Part shown: one piece after another, positions 8,762 through 17,255 of the stretch
How positions within the stretch are numbered: position 1 is the stretch's first letter
Layout: every line of letters starts with the position of its first letter
From: Hydrocarboniphaga sp965279055
GTDB lineage: Bacteria > Pseudomonadota > Gammaproteobacteria > Nevskiales > Nevskiaceae
Length of the DNA: 64,000 bases
Reading direction: 5' to 3'
Assembly (NCBI RefSeq): GCF_965279055.1
Contig: NZ_OZ257125.1
Location: 3,906,001-3,970,000 of the forward strand
The notes under the pieces: generated by a model
Databases searched by the model: none
What the model saw: the letters and a program-made list of their open reading frames with translations, nothing else
What the model was told of the DNA's origin: nothing
Translations under genes and position numbers: made by a program

Positions 8762-9955
8762 TTACGGACGATTGCGCCCCATCTTGTCGTGACTCGACAC
8801 CCAATCCCCGGCGATCACCGCGCTCGACAGCGAGGTCTCGCCGGCCAGCACGGCGGCGGCGCAGATCTCCGCGAACTTGTCGGCCTTGCCGGCGCCATAG
8901 CACCCCAGCAGTTCCAGGCATTCGCGCTGCGTCGCCAGGCCGGTACCGCCGCCGTAGGTCGCGATGATCAGCGACGGCAACGTCACCGACCAATAGTAGT
9001 CGCCGTTGTCCAGCAGCTGCGTATAGACCAGCGAGGCATGCGACTCCGAGACGTTGGCGACGTCCTGGCCGGTGGCGATGAACAGCGCGGTCAGGCCGTT
9101 GGCCGCATGCGCACCGTTGCTGGCCGAGCCGGCCATGAAGGCGCCGGTCATCGACACCTGGCGCGCATGAAACAGGTCTTTCGCCGACACGTTCATGATG
9201 CGTCGCAGGGCCTCGTCGGTGAACCTGGCTTCGGCGATGACGCGGCGGCCGCGCGTCAGCAGCGTGTTGAGCTGCGAGTGCTTCTTGTCGGTGTCGATAT
9301 TGCCGGAGAGCATGAAGCGCGGATGGGCCGGATGCGTGTCGCGTATCCATTCGCACGCAGCCAGCGTCGCCTTGCCGGCCATGTTCTGCCCGGCCGCGTC
9401 GCCGGTGTGATAATTGAAGCGCAGGTAGCGCAAATTGCCGACCGCGAACTGCATGACGTCCATCAGCTTGCCGAAGCGTGTCGTGCTCTGCGCCGCGGCG
9501 CGCACACCGTCGAGGTTGTCCTCGACCCAGTGGCCGAAGTCGCGTGACTCGCGCGCATCGTTGAAGAAGAACACCGGCGAGCGCTGCATGTGCTGCTCGA
9601 CCACCGTGGTGCGCACGCCGCCGCATTCGGCGATCAGGCGCATGCCGCGGTTGTAGCTGGCCACCAGCGTGCCTTCGGTGGTCGCCATCGGCACGTAGAA
9701 ATCGCCCTGCGCATGTTCGCCGTTGATGCGCAGCGGCCCGGCGACGCCGATCGGCACCTGCGCGACACCGGTGAACAGCTCGATATTGCCCGGCAGCGAC
9801 GCCGGCGGCAGCGAATAGTGACCGACGTGGGGCAGCGCCTGGCCGGTACGCTGCCGCAGAAAATCGCGGCGCGCGGCGGCGGCGGCATCGCTGTAATCGT
9901 TGTCGCGGTCGCGCGGGACCGGTATGCGCGGCGATGGATCGCTCGTCGAAGTCAT
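8762..9955 (-). CDS. Class I hydroxymethylglutaryl-CoA reductase
   Basis: The ATG at 9955 follows a good GGAGGG ribosome site, giving 397 residues; in-frame sequence upstream was rejected. Family blocks include QVPIGVAGPL (66-75), PMATTEGT with catalytic Glu94, TGDAAGQNM, DTDKKHS with catalytic Lys near 224-225, GQDVANV with Asp298, and a late SSHDKMGRN supplying the active-site His. The TDKK form and overall arrangement resemble the eukaryotic/archaeal class I enzyme rather than class II. The enzyme interconverts HMG-CoA and mevalonate. No other mevalonate gene lies nearby, so its role here is unclear. Confidence 0.88.
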   Translation of the reverse strand: MTSTSDPSPRIPVPRDRDNDYSDAAAAARRDFLRQRTGQALPHVGHYSLPPASLPGNIELFTGVAQVPIGVAGPLRINGEHAQGDFYVPMATTEGTLVASYNRGMRLIAECGGVRTTVVEQHMQRSPVFFFNDARESRDFGHWVEDNLDGVRAAAQSTTRFGKLMDVMQFAVGNLRYLRFNYHTGDAAGQNMAGKATLAACEWIRDTHPAHPRFMLSGNIDTDKKHSQLNTLLTRGRRVIAEARFTDEALRRIMNVSAKDLFHARQVSMTGAFMAGSASNGAHAANGLTALFIATGQDVANVSESHASLVYTQLLDNGDYYWSVTLPSLIIATYGGGTGLATQRECLELLGCYGAGKADKFAEICAAAVLAGETSLSSAVIAGDWVSSHDKMGRNRP

Positions 9956-10067
9956 GCTCACCCTCCAGTGGCTGTTATCCGGACAATCTACGTAAAGCCG
10001 GGCTGCAAACCGCTGGCGCCCGCGCCATAGTGCGCGTCCGCAAGGCAAACCGGCACGCGCACACACG

Positions 10068-10583
10068 ATGACTTACGTACACAGCTTCGCGCCGGTTGCG
10101 GACGATCAGGCCCGCGTGCTGATCCTGGGTTCGATGCCCGGCCGTCTGTCACTGGAACGCCAGCAGTACTACGCGCACCCGCGCAACGCGTTCTGGCCGC
10201 TGATGGGCGCGCTGTTCGGCGCGACGCCGGAGCTGGACTATGCGGCTCGTTTGCAGCGGCTGCAGGCGCAGCATGTCGCGGTATGGGACGTGCTCAAGCT
10301 GTGCACGCGCGAAGGCAGCCTGGATTCGGCGATCGTCGAGTCCTCGATCGAGTGCAACGACTTCGCCGCGCTGTTCGCGCGCAGCCCGCAGATCGGCCAG
10401 GTGTTCTTCAACGGCGCGAAGGCGGCGGCGACTTATCAGCGGTATGTCGCGCCGGTTCTGGCGACACCGCAGATCCGCTTCCATCGGTTGCCGTCGACGA
10501 GCCCGGCGCATGCTTCGCTGGATCTGCCGGCGAAGCTGAATGCGTGGCGGGTCGTCAAAGACGCGGTGCTACTCGACCTGTAG
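10068..10583 (+). CDS. Hypoxanthine-type DNA glycosylase (UDG superfamily, family 6-like)
   Basis: The 171-residue protein begins with LILGSMPG (18-25) followed by YYAHPRNAFWP, the signature of the family 6 hypoxanthine/mismatch uracil glycosylases. Asn40 matches the active-site position of that group. The second loop appears as LPSTSPAHAS near residue 145. It would remove deaminated bases from DNA. It is transcribed divergently from HMG-CoA reductase across a 112-base gap. Its TAG stop is provided by the TGTAGGAG start of a REP element. Confidence 0.82.
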   Translation: MTYVHSFAPVADDQARVLILGSMPGRLSLERQQYYAHPRNAFWPLMGALFGATPELDYAARLQRLQAQHVAVWDVLKLCTREGSLDSAIVESSIECNDFAALFARSPQIGQVFFNGAKAAATYQRYVAPVLATPQIRFHRLPSTSPAHASLDLPAKLNAWRVVKDAVLLDL

Positions 10584-10647
10584 GAGCGGACCCTGTCCGC
10601 GACTGTGACTTCGACGGCACGGTCGCGGACAGGGTCCGCTCCTACAG
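10578..10647. repeat. REP family A, inverted pair (CCCTGTCC subtype)
   Basis: CTGTAGGAGCGGACCCTGTC begins the first arm and its reverse complement ends the second. The first arm overlaps the last codons and stop of the DNA glycosylase gene. The element sits between convergent genes. Confidence 0.9.
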
Positions 10648-10655
10648 GTGAAGAC

Positions 10656-12272
10656 TTAGCGGATCTCCGGCGCCAGCGACTTCGTATAAACCACCGCGCC
10701 GGTGCTGTCCTTGAACGCCACCGTCAGCTCACGCGTGCGTCGGTCGATGTCGATCTGGCCGAAGAACTGGTAATTCGCACTCGGCGGCAGATTGCTCTGG
10801 CCGGCAGGCGGTACTTTCTGGAATTTCAGCTGAGGGCCAAAGGTATTGTCGAGCACGTTCGGGCCGAAGGTGCCGGCATGCAAGGGGCCGGCGACGAATT
10901 CCCAGAACGGATCGAAGTCGCTGAACTGTGCCTGTTGCGGGTTGTAGTAGTGCGCTGCGCAGTAATGCACGTCCGCGGTCAGCCACACGGTGTTGCGGAT
11001 GCCTGCGTGCTTGATGAAGCTCAGTATCTCGGCGATTTCGAACTCGCGGCCGAGCACCGGTCCGTCGCCGTTGGAACTGTTCTCGAACACCGCGCGGCCC
11101 TGGCTGTCGGTGCCGTCCGGCACGTTCAGGCCGATCGGCATGTCGGCGGCGATGATCTTCCAGGTCGCGGTCGACTTCAGCAGCTGCGCTTTCAGCCAGG
11201 CGATCTGCTTGCTGCCCATATAGACCGTGTCGGCGCCCGGCTCTGTCTGCCGGTTGTCGCTATTGGCGGCGCGATAAGAGCGCATGTCGAGCACGAATAC
11301 ATCGAGCGTCTCGCCATGAGGAATCTTGCGATAGATGCGCTCCGACTCGGTTGCATCGTGGTGCCGCATCGGTGAATAGTCGAGACAGGCCTTAGCCGCA
11401 TTGCCGACCAGGGTCTGCACGCGCTTCTCGGTATACAGCGTGTTATTGCTCAGATCCTTGCCCGGCGACCAGTTGTTGACGACCTCGTGATCGTCCCACT
11501 GCCAGATCTGCGGCACCTGCGAATTGAAGCGGCGAACATTGTCGTCGTAGAGGTTGTACAAATAGGCGCGGTGGTATTCCTGCAAGGTCTCGGCGACCTT
11601 GGTTTTCTCCGGCACGACGTCCAGAAAGGCATTGCGCCAGGTACTACCGTCGGCAAGCGCGACACTGGGCGACATCACACCGTCGGCGTAAATCGTGTCG
11701 CCGGAATGCAGGAAGAAATCCGGATTGACCGCGCGCATCGCCTCGTAGCAGCGCATGCCGCCATCGTCCGGATTGATGCCCCAGCCCTGGCCGCAGGTGT
11801 CACCGCCCCAGACGAAGCGCACGCCGCGATCGGCGACGCCGCGCGTGCGGAAGCTGCCGAGCACCGGCTCGCTGGCCGCGCCTTCGCTGTCGAGCGACTC
11901 GAACGTGGTGCGCAGATAGATGTCGCGGCCCGGCGGCAGGCCGGCGAGATCGACACGGGCGGTAAAGTCGGACGTCTCCAGCGCATGCACGCCACCGACC
12001 CTGCGCACGGTCGAGAAGCTCGGGTCCAGCGACCACTCGACGAAAAAGCGCGAGGCCCGATCGGCGCGGCTCCAGATCATCGCGCGGTCATCCAGCATGT
12101 CGCCGATCTGCAAACCCCAGCTCGCCAGTGGCCGCGAGGCGTCGCTGGTTACGTAAGCCGGCGCCTGCCTTGCCGACAATATGCCCGGCAGGCCGCCGAG
12201 CATCAGGCCACCGGCAGCACCGGCGGAAGTTTTTAGAAAAGCACGACGCGACGGCGTTTGCGGCTGGGACAT
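10656..12272 (-). CDS. phoD: PhoD-type alkaline phosphatase, Tat-exported
   Basis: The ATG at 12272 gives 538 residues with a twin-arginine signal (SRRAFLKTSAG, residues 8-18), so it is exported folded. An N-terminal beta domain is followed by the PhoD metal centre: WGGDTCGQG, LHSGDTIYADG, QWDDHEVVNNW and TADVHYCAAHYY. PhoD enzymes use Ca and Fe to release phosphate from mono- and diesters. No neighbour suggests a Pho operon, and I saw no clear Pho box in the short upstream gap shared with the divergent secreted-protein gene. A REP pair lies directly after the stop. Confidence 0.88.
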   Translation of the reverse strand: MSQPQTPSRRAFLKTSAGAAGGLMLGGLPGILSARQAPAYVTSDASRPLASWGLQIGDMLDDRAMIWSRADRASRFFVEWSLDPSFSTVRRVGGVHALETSDFTARVDLAGLPPGRDIYLRTTFESLDSEGAASEPVLGSFRTRGVADRGVRFVWGGDTCGQGWGINPDDGGMRCYEAMRAVNPDFFLHSGDTIYADGVMSPSVALADGSTWRNAFLDVVPEKTKVAETLQEYHRAYLYNLYDDNVRRFNSQVPQIWQWDDHEVVNNWSPGKDLSNNTLYTEKRVQTLVGNAAKACLDYSPMRHHDATESERIYRKIPHGETLDVFVLDMRSYRAANSDNRQTEPGADTVYMGSKQIAWLKAQLLKSTATWKIIAADMPIGLNVPDGTDSQGRAVFENSSNGDGPVLGREFEIAEILSFIKHAGIRNTVWLTADVHYCAAHYYNPQQAQFSDFDPFWEFVAGPLHAGTFGPNVLDNTFGPQLKFQKVPPAGQSNLPPSANYQFFGQIDIDRRTRELTVAFKDSTGAVVYTKSLAPEIR

Positions 12273-12442
12273 TCCATGTCTCCTGGCAGGGCTGAGTTGC
12301 CGGGAGCGTAGGTGGTGGATATTAAGATCAGGTTGCGCTTCTGTTGCGCCGCAACGGGCATCTGCGCTCAGGCGAGAGCACACTGCGGCTTGGTTCTTGC
12401 GGTCGCCGAGGCGACGTCTGCCACTCCGGTTCGGGAGCTCTC

Positions 12443-14458
12443 ATGATCCATGTCCTCACCCGCCGTCCCGCGTTGACGCTAGCTGCTTTCGGCCTGGCCA
12501 TGGCCGGCGCGGCCAGCATGGCATCGGACGCACCGTACGCGGTGCTGCCCGAAAGTGAATACAACGACGGTCTGGTCATCAACACCAGCTACGACGGCAA
12601 CCAGGCGGACTCGGCGGTGGCGATGGACGCGGCCGGCGACTTCGTCTTCACCTGGTCCAGCGAAACCGGTGACGCCGACCAGAGCGCCGGCGTCAACGCG
12701 CGCGTCTATACCAGCGGCGGCAAACCCCTGGGCGAGCCGTTCCGGGTCAATACGCATAGCGAAGGAACCCAGTTCGATTCCGATGTCTCCATGGCCCCGG
12801 ACGGTCGCTTCGTCGTCGTCTGGAACAGCATCGGGCAGGACGGCGATGCCGGCGGCATCTACGCGCAGCGCTACACCGTCGACGGCAAACGCCGGGGCAC
12901 CGAGTTGCGCGTAAACAGCGTCGTCGCCGGCAACCAGAGCAGCCCGTCGGTGGCGGTCGGCGTCGACGGCAGCTTTGTCGTCACATGGACCAGCAACGGC
13001 CAGGACGGCGCACTTGGCGGCATCTACGCGCAGCGCTTTTCTTCCGAGGGAACGCGGCTGCGCTCGGAGTTCCGCGTCAACGCCGAGCGCAATTTCGACG
13101 ATCTGGCGCCGGTGGTGGCGATGGATGCGCAGAACCGCTTCGTCATCGCTTGGCGCCGTGTGCAGGGCGATACGTCGATCATCACCGGCCGGCGCTTCGC
13201 CGCGGACGGCAGCGCGCTGTCGCCCGAATTCGCGATATCGCCCGCCATGGGCGCGCTGTACCAGGCCCCGGCCATCGCGGCCGACGCGGCCGGCGACTTC
13301 GTCGTCGCCTGGGGCCGGCTCGACGTCGACCCGGCGGTGCCGGAGGACTATGCGCAGTCGGTGCTGGCTCAGCGTTACTCCGCCGACGGTGTCGCCCAGG
13401 GCGGGGTCATCGACGTCGTCGTCTCGATCTACACCTACGGCACCGAGCCGGCGGTAGCGATGGACGCCGCAGGCAATTTCGTCGTCGCCCTCAAACTCTA
13501 CATCTATCCATCAGGCGCGATCGGCAAAATCTACTACCAGCGATTCGACGCGGACGGCATCGCGCAACAGGATCTGCTTCACGTTGCTGGTGGACAGAGC
13601 AACGGCTATCTGGAGAAATCCGCAGCCGTGGCGATGGATGCCGACGGCGACATGGTGATCGGCTGGGACAGCGAAGACGGCACACGCGACTACGATTTCT
13701 ACGGCATCTTCGCCAACCGCTACACCGGTGCCGAAGACACCGACCTTAGCCTCAAACTGGGCGACACCACCGACCCGGTGCCGAGAGATGGCGCGCTGGC
13801 CTACACCGCCAAGTTGTCCAACCTGCATCCGCAGTCCACCCGCACCGGCGTCGCCGTGATCGACGCGGCGATCGGCACGGCGACGCGGCCGGCGCTGTCG
13901 CTCAAGAAGCCGGTCTACACGAGCTTCGTGCAGGCCAGCGGCGACGGCTGGTCGTGCACCGAGCAAACCTCGACGATCGATTGCACGCGCAGCCTGCCGT
14001 TGCCAGCCGCGCAAAGCACCAAGCTGAGCCTGCAGTTCACCGCGCCCGGCGTCACCGGCACGTTGTTCACGTCGGCAAAGATGCAGGCCGATCAATACGA
14101 CAGTCAGGCCGGCAACAACTCCGACAGCCAAAACACCACCATCGAAGTGCCCAGCGAACCGCGACTGTTCGATTTCACCGACATCAGCGGCGTGATCACC
14201 AGTGCCCAGGTCGGCAGCGGCAAACAGACGATGAAAGGCATCGGCAGCTCGGTGCCAGTCAGTGTCAGCGGCGGCAAATACCGCATCAACAAGGGCGAGT
14301 GGACCAAGGCGGCGGGATCGGCGATCGAAGGCGATATCGTCGAACTGCGCGTGAACTCGTCCAAGCACTACAGCACGCCGGTCACGATGCAGATCACGGT
14401 CGGCGACGTCACCGCCGACTGGACCGTGACGACGATGGCGGAGCCACCGCCGCCGTAG
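12443..14458 (+). CDS. Secreted protein with seven propeller-like repeats and DUF11-like domain
   Basis: The ATG at 12443 follows GGGAGC and gives 671 residues with a signal peptide (about 1-27). Seven repeats from about 50 to 425 share the core A-V-A-M-D-x-x-G-x-F-V-V-x-W, for example SAVAMDAAGDFVFTW and PAVAMDAAGNFVVAL. Seven copies fit a seven-bladed beta-propeller. A DUF11/CARDB-like immunoglobulin domain follows (about 430-545), containing GDGWSCTEQTSTIDCTR. A final domain of about 110 residues has no recognised family and ends in a proline run. No catalytic site is seen; adhesion or surface binding is a guess. Confidence 0.7.
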   Translation: MIHVLTRRPALTLAAFGLAMAGAASMASDAPYAVLPESEYNDGLVINTSYDGNQADSAVAMDAAGDFVFTWSSETGDADQSAGVNARVYTSGGKPLGEPFRVNTHSEGTQFDSDVSMAPDGRFVVVWNSIGQDGDAGGIYAQRYTVDGKRRGTELRVNSVVAGNQSSPSVAVGVDGSFVVTWTSNGQDGALGGIYAQRFSSEGTRLRSEFRVNAERNFDDLAPVVAMDAQNRFVIAWRRVQGDTSIITGRRFAADGSALSPEFAISPAMGALYQAPAIAADAAGDFVVAWGRLDVDPAVPEDYAQSVLAQRYSADGVAQGGVIDVVVSIYTYGTEPAVAMDAAGNFVVALKLYIYPSGAIGKIYYQRFDADGIAQQDLLHVAGGQSNGYLEKSAAVAMDADGDMVIGWDSEDGTRDYDFYGIFANRYTGAEDTDLSLKLGDTTDPVPRDGALAYTAKLSNLHPQSTRTGVAVIDAAIGTATRPALSLKKPVYTSFVQASGDGWSCTEQTSTIDCTRSLPLPAAQSTKLSLQFTAPGVTGTLFTSAKMQADQYDSQAGNNSDSQNTTIEVPSEPRLFDFTDISGVITSAQVGSGKQTMKGIGSSVPVSVSGGKYRINKGEWTKAAGSAIEGDIVELRVNSSKHYSTPVTMQITVGDVTADWTVTTMAEPPPP

Positions 14459-14476
14459 TCCGGTCGCTGAAGCAAC

Positions 14477-14503
14477 AAAAAGGCCGCCTTGCGGCGGCCT
14501 TTT
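14477..14503. terminator. Bidirectional terminator between convergent genes
   Basis: AAAAAGGCCGCC, a TTGC loop, then GGCGGCCTTTT forms a GC-rich hairpin with an A tract before and a T tract after, so it can serve both flanking genes. Confidence 0.88.
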
Positions 14504-14521
14504 CTTGCAGCTACACCGGCT

Positions 14522-16309
14522 TTAGAACAGCGAAGCATCCAGCGACATCAGCACGTCCGAACCGCCACGCGCCTGACGGATATAGCCCGCGGTCTCCGGC
14601 AGCAGCTTGGCGAAGTAGAAGCGCGCCGTGGCGAGCTTGGCGGTGTAGAAGCCGTCGCCGGAAGCCTGCTTGTCGAGCGCGATCTTGGCCATCTGCGCCC
14701 AGAAGTACGAGAACACCATGTGGCCGACCACGCGCTGGTACGGCACCGCGGCGGCGGTGGCTTCTTCCGGATTCTTCATCGCCTTCATGCCGATTTCGCC
14801 GGTCAGCTTGGTGACCTTGTCGCCGATGTCCATCAGCGGCTCGATGAATTCCTTCATCGCTTCATTGCCCTGGTTTTCGACGATGAACTTCTGGATCAGC
14901 TTGCCGAACTTTTTCAGCTTGGCGCCGCCGTCGGCGAGCACCTTGCGCGCCAGCAGATCCAGCGCCTGGATCGAGTTGGTGCCCTCGTAAATCATGTTGA
15001 TGCGGGCATCGCGCACGTACTGCTCCATGCCCCATTCCTTGATGAAGCCGTGGCCGCCGAAGCACTGCAGCGCCAGGTTGGTGGTTTCCCAGGTGTTATC
15101 GCTGACGAAGGCCTTGACGATCGGCGTCAGCAGCGCGACCAAGTCGGCGGATTCCTTGCGCGCGGCTTCATCGGGGTGGCTCAGTTCCTTGTCGATGTTC
15201 AGCGCAAGCCAATACGAGAACGCGCGGCCCGCTTCCGTGTACGCCTTCTGCGTGAACAGCATGCGGCGCACGTCGGCGTGCACGATGATCGGATCGGCGG
15301 CCTTGTCCTTGTTGACCGGGGCCTTGGCGGCGCGGAACTGGATGCGATCCTTGGCGTAGGCCAGCGAGTTCTGCAGCGCGACTTCCGACAGGCCCAGCGA
15401 CTGCATGCCGACGCCGAGGCGCGCGCCATTCATCATCACGAACATCGCGTTCAAGCCGCGGTTTGCCTCACCGACCAGCCAGCCCTTGGCGCCGTCGAGA
15501 TTGATCACCGCCGTGGCGTTGCCGTGAATGCCCATCTTGTGCTCGATCGACTGGCACTTGACCGGGTTGCGCTCGCCGGCCTTGCCTTCCGCGTTCGGCA
15601 GGAACTTGGGCACGATGAACAGCGAAATGCCCTTGGTGCCTTCCGGCGCGCCCGGCAGGCGCGCGAGCACCAGATGGATGATGTTCTCGGAGAGATCATG
15701 CTCGCCGGAGCTGATGAAGATCTTGGTGCCGCTGATCAGGTACGAGCCGTCACCGACCGGCTCGGCCTTGCTGCGCAGGATGCCGAGATCGGAGCCGCAG
15801 TGCGGCTCGGTCAGGCACATCGTGCCGGTCCACTCGCCGGACACCAGCTTGGGCAGGTACAGCTGCTTCTGCTCCGGCGTGCCGTGCGCGTGCAGCGCCT
15901 CGTAGGCGCCGTGGGTCAGGCCCGGGTACATCGTCCAGGCCTGGTTGGCCGAGTTGAGCATTTCGTAGAACGCGTTGTTGACGAAATGCGGCAGGCCCTG
16001 GCCGCCGTATTCCGGGTCCGACGACAGCGCCGGCCAGCCCGCTTCCACGTACTGCGCGAACGCTTCCTTGAAACCCTTCGGCGCCTTGACCACGCCGTCG
16101 CCGACGTAGGTGCAGCCTTCCTCGTCGCCGCTCTGGTTCAGCGGCTGGATCACCGTGGAGGCGAACTTGGCGCCCTCTTCCAGGATCGCGTTGATGGTGT
16201 CGACATCGACGTCGGCATGCGACGGCAGCGCCTTGAGTTCCTGCTCGACGTTGAGCAGCTCGTGCAGCACGAACTGCATGTCGCGCATCGGGGCGGTATA
16301 GCTAGGCAT
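14522..16309 (-). CDS. Acyl-CoA dehydrogenase, long (DmdC/FadE-like) subfamily
   Basis: The ATG at 16309 gives 595 residues, the length of the acyl-CoA dehydrogenase group with an extra C-terminal domain. The core blocks are intact: CLTEPHCGSDLG, ISGTKIFISSGEHD, KMGIHGNATAVI and CFGGHGFIKEWGMEQYVRDARINMIYEG (split here only by length; the final E-G carries the catalytic base of the family). FAD-dependent alpha,beta-dehydrogenation of acyl-CoA is expected, on fatty acids or methylmercaptopropionyl-CoA. It stands alone, and a short palindrome in its leader may be its operator. Confidence 0.88.
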   Translation of the reverse strand: MPSYTAPMRDMQFVLHELLNVEQELKALPSHADVDVDTINAILEEGAKFASTVIQPLNQSGDEEGCTYVGDGVVKAPKGFKEAFAQYVEAGWPALSSDPEYGGQGLPHFVNNAFYEMLNSANQAWTMYPGLTHGAYEALHAHGTPEQKQLYLPKLVSGEWTGTMCLTEPHCGSDLGILRSKAEPVGDGSYLISGTKIFISSGEHDLSENIIHLVLARLPGAPEGTKGISLFIVPKFLPNAEGKAGERNPVKCQSIEHKMGIHGNATAVINLDGAKGWLVGEANRGLNAMFVMMNGARLGVGMQSLGLSEVALQNSLAYAKDRIQFRAAKAPVNKDKAADPIIVHADVRRMLFTQKAYTEAGRAFSYWLALNIDKELSHPDEAARKESADLVALLTPIVKAFVSDNTWETTNLALQCFGGHGFIKEWGMEQYVRDARINMIYEGTNSIQALDLLARKVLADGGAKLKKFGKLIQKFIVENQGNEAMKEFIEPLMDIGDKVTKLTGEIGMKAMKNPEEATAAAVPYQRVVGHMVFSYFWAQMAKIALDKQASGDGFYTAKLATARFYFAKLLPETAGYIRQARGGSDVLMSLDASLF

Positions 16310-16370
16310 ACGGAAACTCCAGCAAGAGAATGGGTTGAAGGCAAAGGGAATTTTGTGATGCGTAGCGTAG

Positions 16371-16390
16371 CCGATACGGGTCCGTATGGG
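16371..16390. promoter_or_regulatory. Palindrome in the acyl-CoA dehydrogenase leader
   Basis: CC-g-ATACGG-GT-CCGTAT-g-GG is a 6-2-6 palindrome with two more matching outer bases, centred about 70 bases before the acyl-CoA dehydrogenase start. The form resembles TetR-type operators that control fatty-acid genes. The assignment is inference. Confidence 0.4.
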
Positions 16391-16501
16391 GACTGGCCGG
16401 AGTGACAAATACCGACTAGCGGCAGGGCCTGGTACTGGACAATCCGTGGCCGGCTACCTAGCCTCTATGTATTACCTTAATTTCATGTATTACTAATCAC
16501 A

Positions 16502-16777
16502 ATGTCAGACATCCCCACTCTCTCCAACGTCAGCCCCAAAGGCCAGATCACGGTCCCGGCCGAGATGCGGCGCACGCTGGGCATCGAGCCCGGCGGCAAG
16601 GTGCGCTTCGTGCTCAAAGGCAGGCAGTTGCTGGTCGAGGCCTACGAGGAGCCGCCGCTGAGTTCGCTGTTCGGTCTGGCCAGGGCGAGAAAAGGCGCGG
16701 GCGTCGTCGATCTGGATGCGGCACTGGACGAGGCGATGCGCGAACGCGCCGCGGAGAAAGACGCTTGGCCGAAGTAG
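16502..16777 (+). CDS. AbrB/MazE-type antitoxin
   Basis: The 91-residue protein has the swapped-hairpin AbrB/MazE DNA-binding motif near its start: VSPKGQITVPAEMRRTLGI followed by GKVRFVLKGRQLLVEA. The acidic tail (about 60-91) is where such antitoxins contact their toxin. Its end overlaps the VapC-type toxin gene by 13 bases. Antitoxins of this type neutralise the toxin and repress their own promoter. Confidence 0.85.
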   Translation: MSDIPTLSNVSPKGQITVPAEMRRTLGIEPGGKVRFVLKGRQLLVEAYEEPPLSSLFGLARARKGAGVVDLDAALDEAMRERAAEKDAWPK

Positions 16778-17172
16778 CACCGGTCATCGCGGTCGACACC
16801 AACGTCCTGCTCAGGACCCTGGTCGACGACGAGGACGCGCCGCAGCAGTGCGAGCAGGCGCGCCGCATCGTCGGCCGCGCCGGCGGTGTGCGGATTCACG
16901 CGGCGGTACTGCTGGAAACCGCGTGGCTGCTGGCACGCGCCTATCGGCTGCCGCGCAGCGAACTCGCCACACTGCTGAGCGCGGTATGCGGGCACCCCAA
17001 AATGCAGATCGACAACGCGCCGCACTGGCTCGCCGCGATCGCACTGTACCGCGACAGCAACCTCGATCTGGCCGACGCGCTGATCCTTCTCGACGCGCGC
17101 GAACGCGGCATCACGCTGCAGACTTTCGACAAGACACTGGGCAAGCAGTCCGGTGCGCAACGGCCTTCCTGA
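16765..17172 (+). CDS. PIN-domain ribonuclease toxin (VapC-like)
   Basis: No ATG or GTG fits the start; a TTG at 16765, preceded by GGAG, gives 135 residues and overlaps the antitoxin gene by 13 bases. The four acidic PIN positions are present: Asp11 (AVDTNVLLR), Glu51 (LLETAWLL), Asp104 (DLADALIL) and Asp122 (TFDKTLG). These bind the metal ions that cleave RNA. The MazE/AbrB-plus-PIN pairing is a common type II toxin-antitoxin form. A weak start codon would keep toxin below antitoxin. Confidence 0.83.
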   Translation: MAEVAPVIAVDTNVLLRTLVDDEDAPQQCEQARRIVGRAGGVRIHAAVLLETAWLLARAYRLPRSELATLLSAVCGHPKMQIDNAPHWLAAIALYRDSNLDLADALILLDARERGITLQTFDKTLGKQSGAQRPS

Positions 17173-17255
17173 CGCGCTCTTGAAGCCATGCCGTTTTGTG
17201 CGGCTATTAGCTTGATGCGTGTTGCCTGACCAACAGACAAGATAGGAACCCCTCG

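Noticed and set aside
8762..10583. Mevalonate pathway cluster around HMG-CoA reductase
   Set aside because: Neighbouring genes are an inositol-phosphatase-like enzyme and a DNA glycosylase; no kinase or decarboxylase of that pathway is present.
14489..16405. 638-codon open frame opposite the acyl-CoA dehydrogenase
   Set aside because: The dehydrogenase is certain by its motifs; the opposite frame has no recognisable domain.
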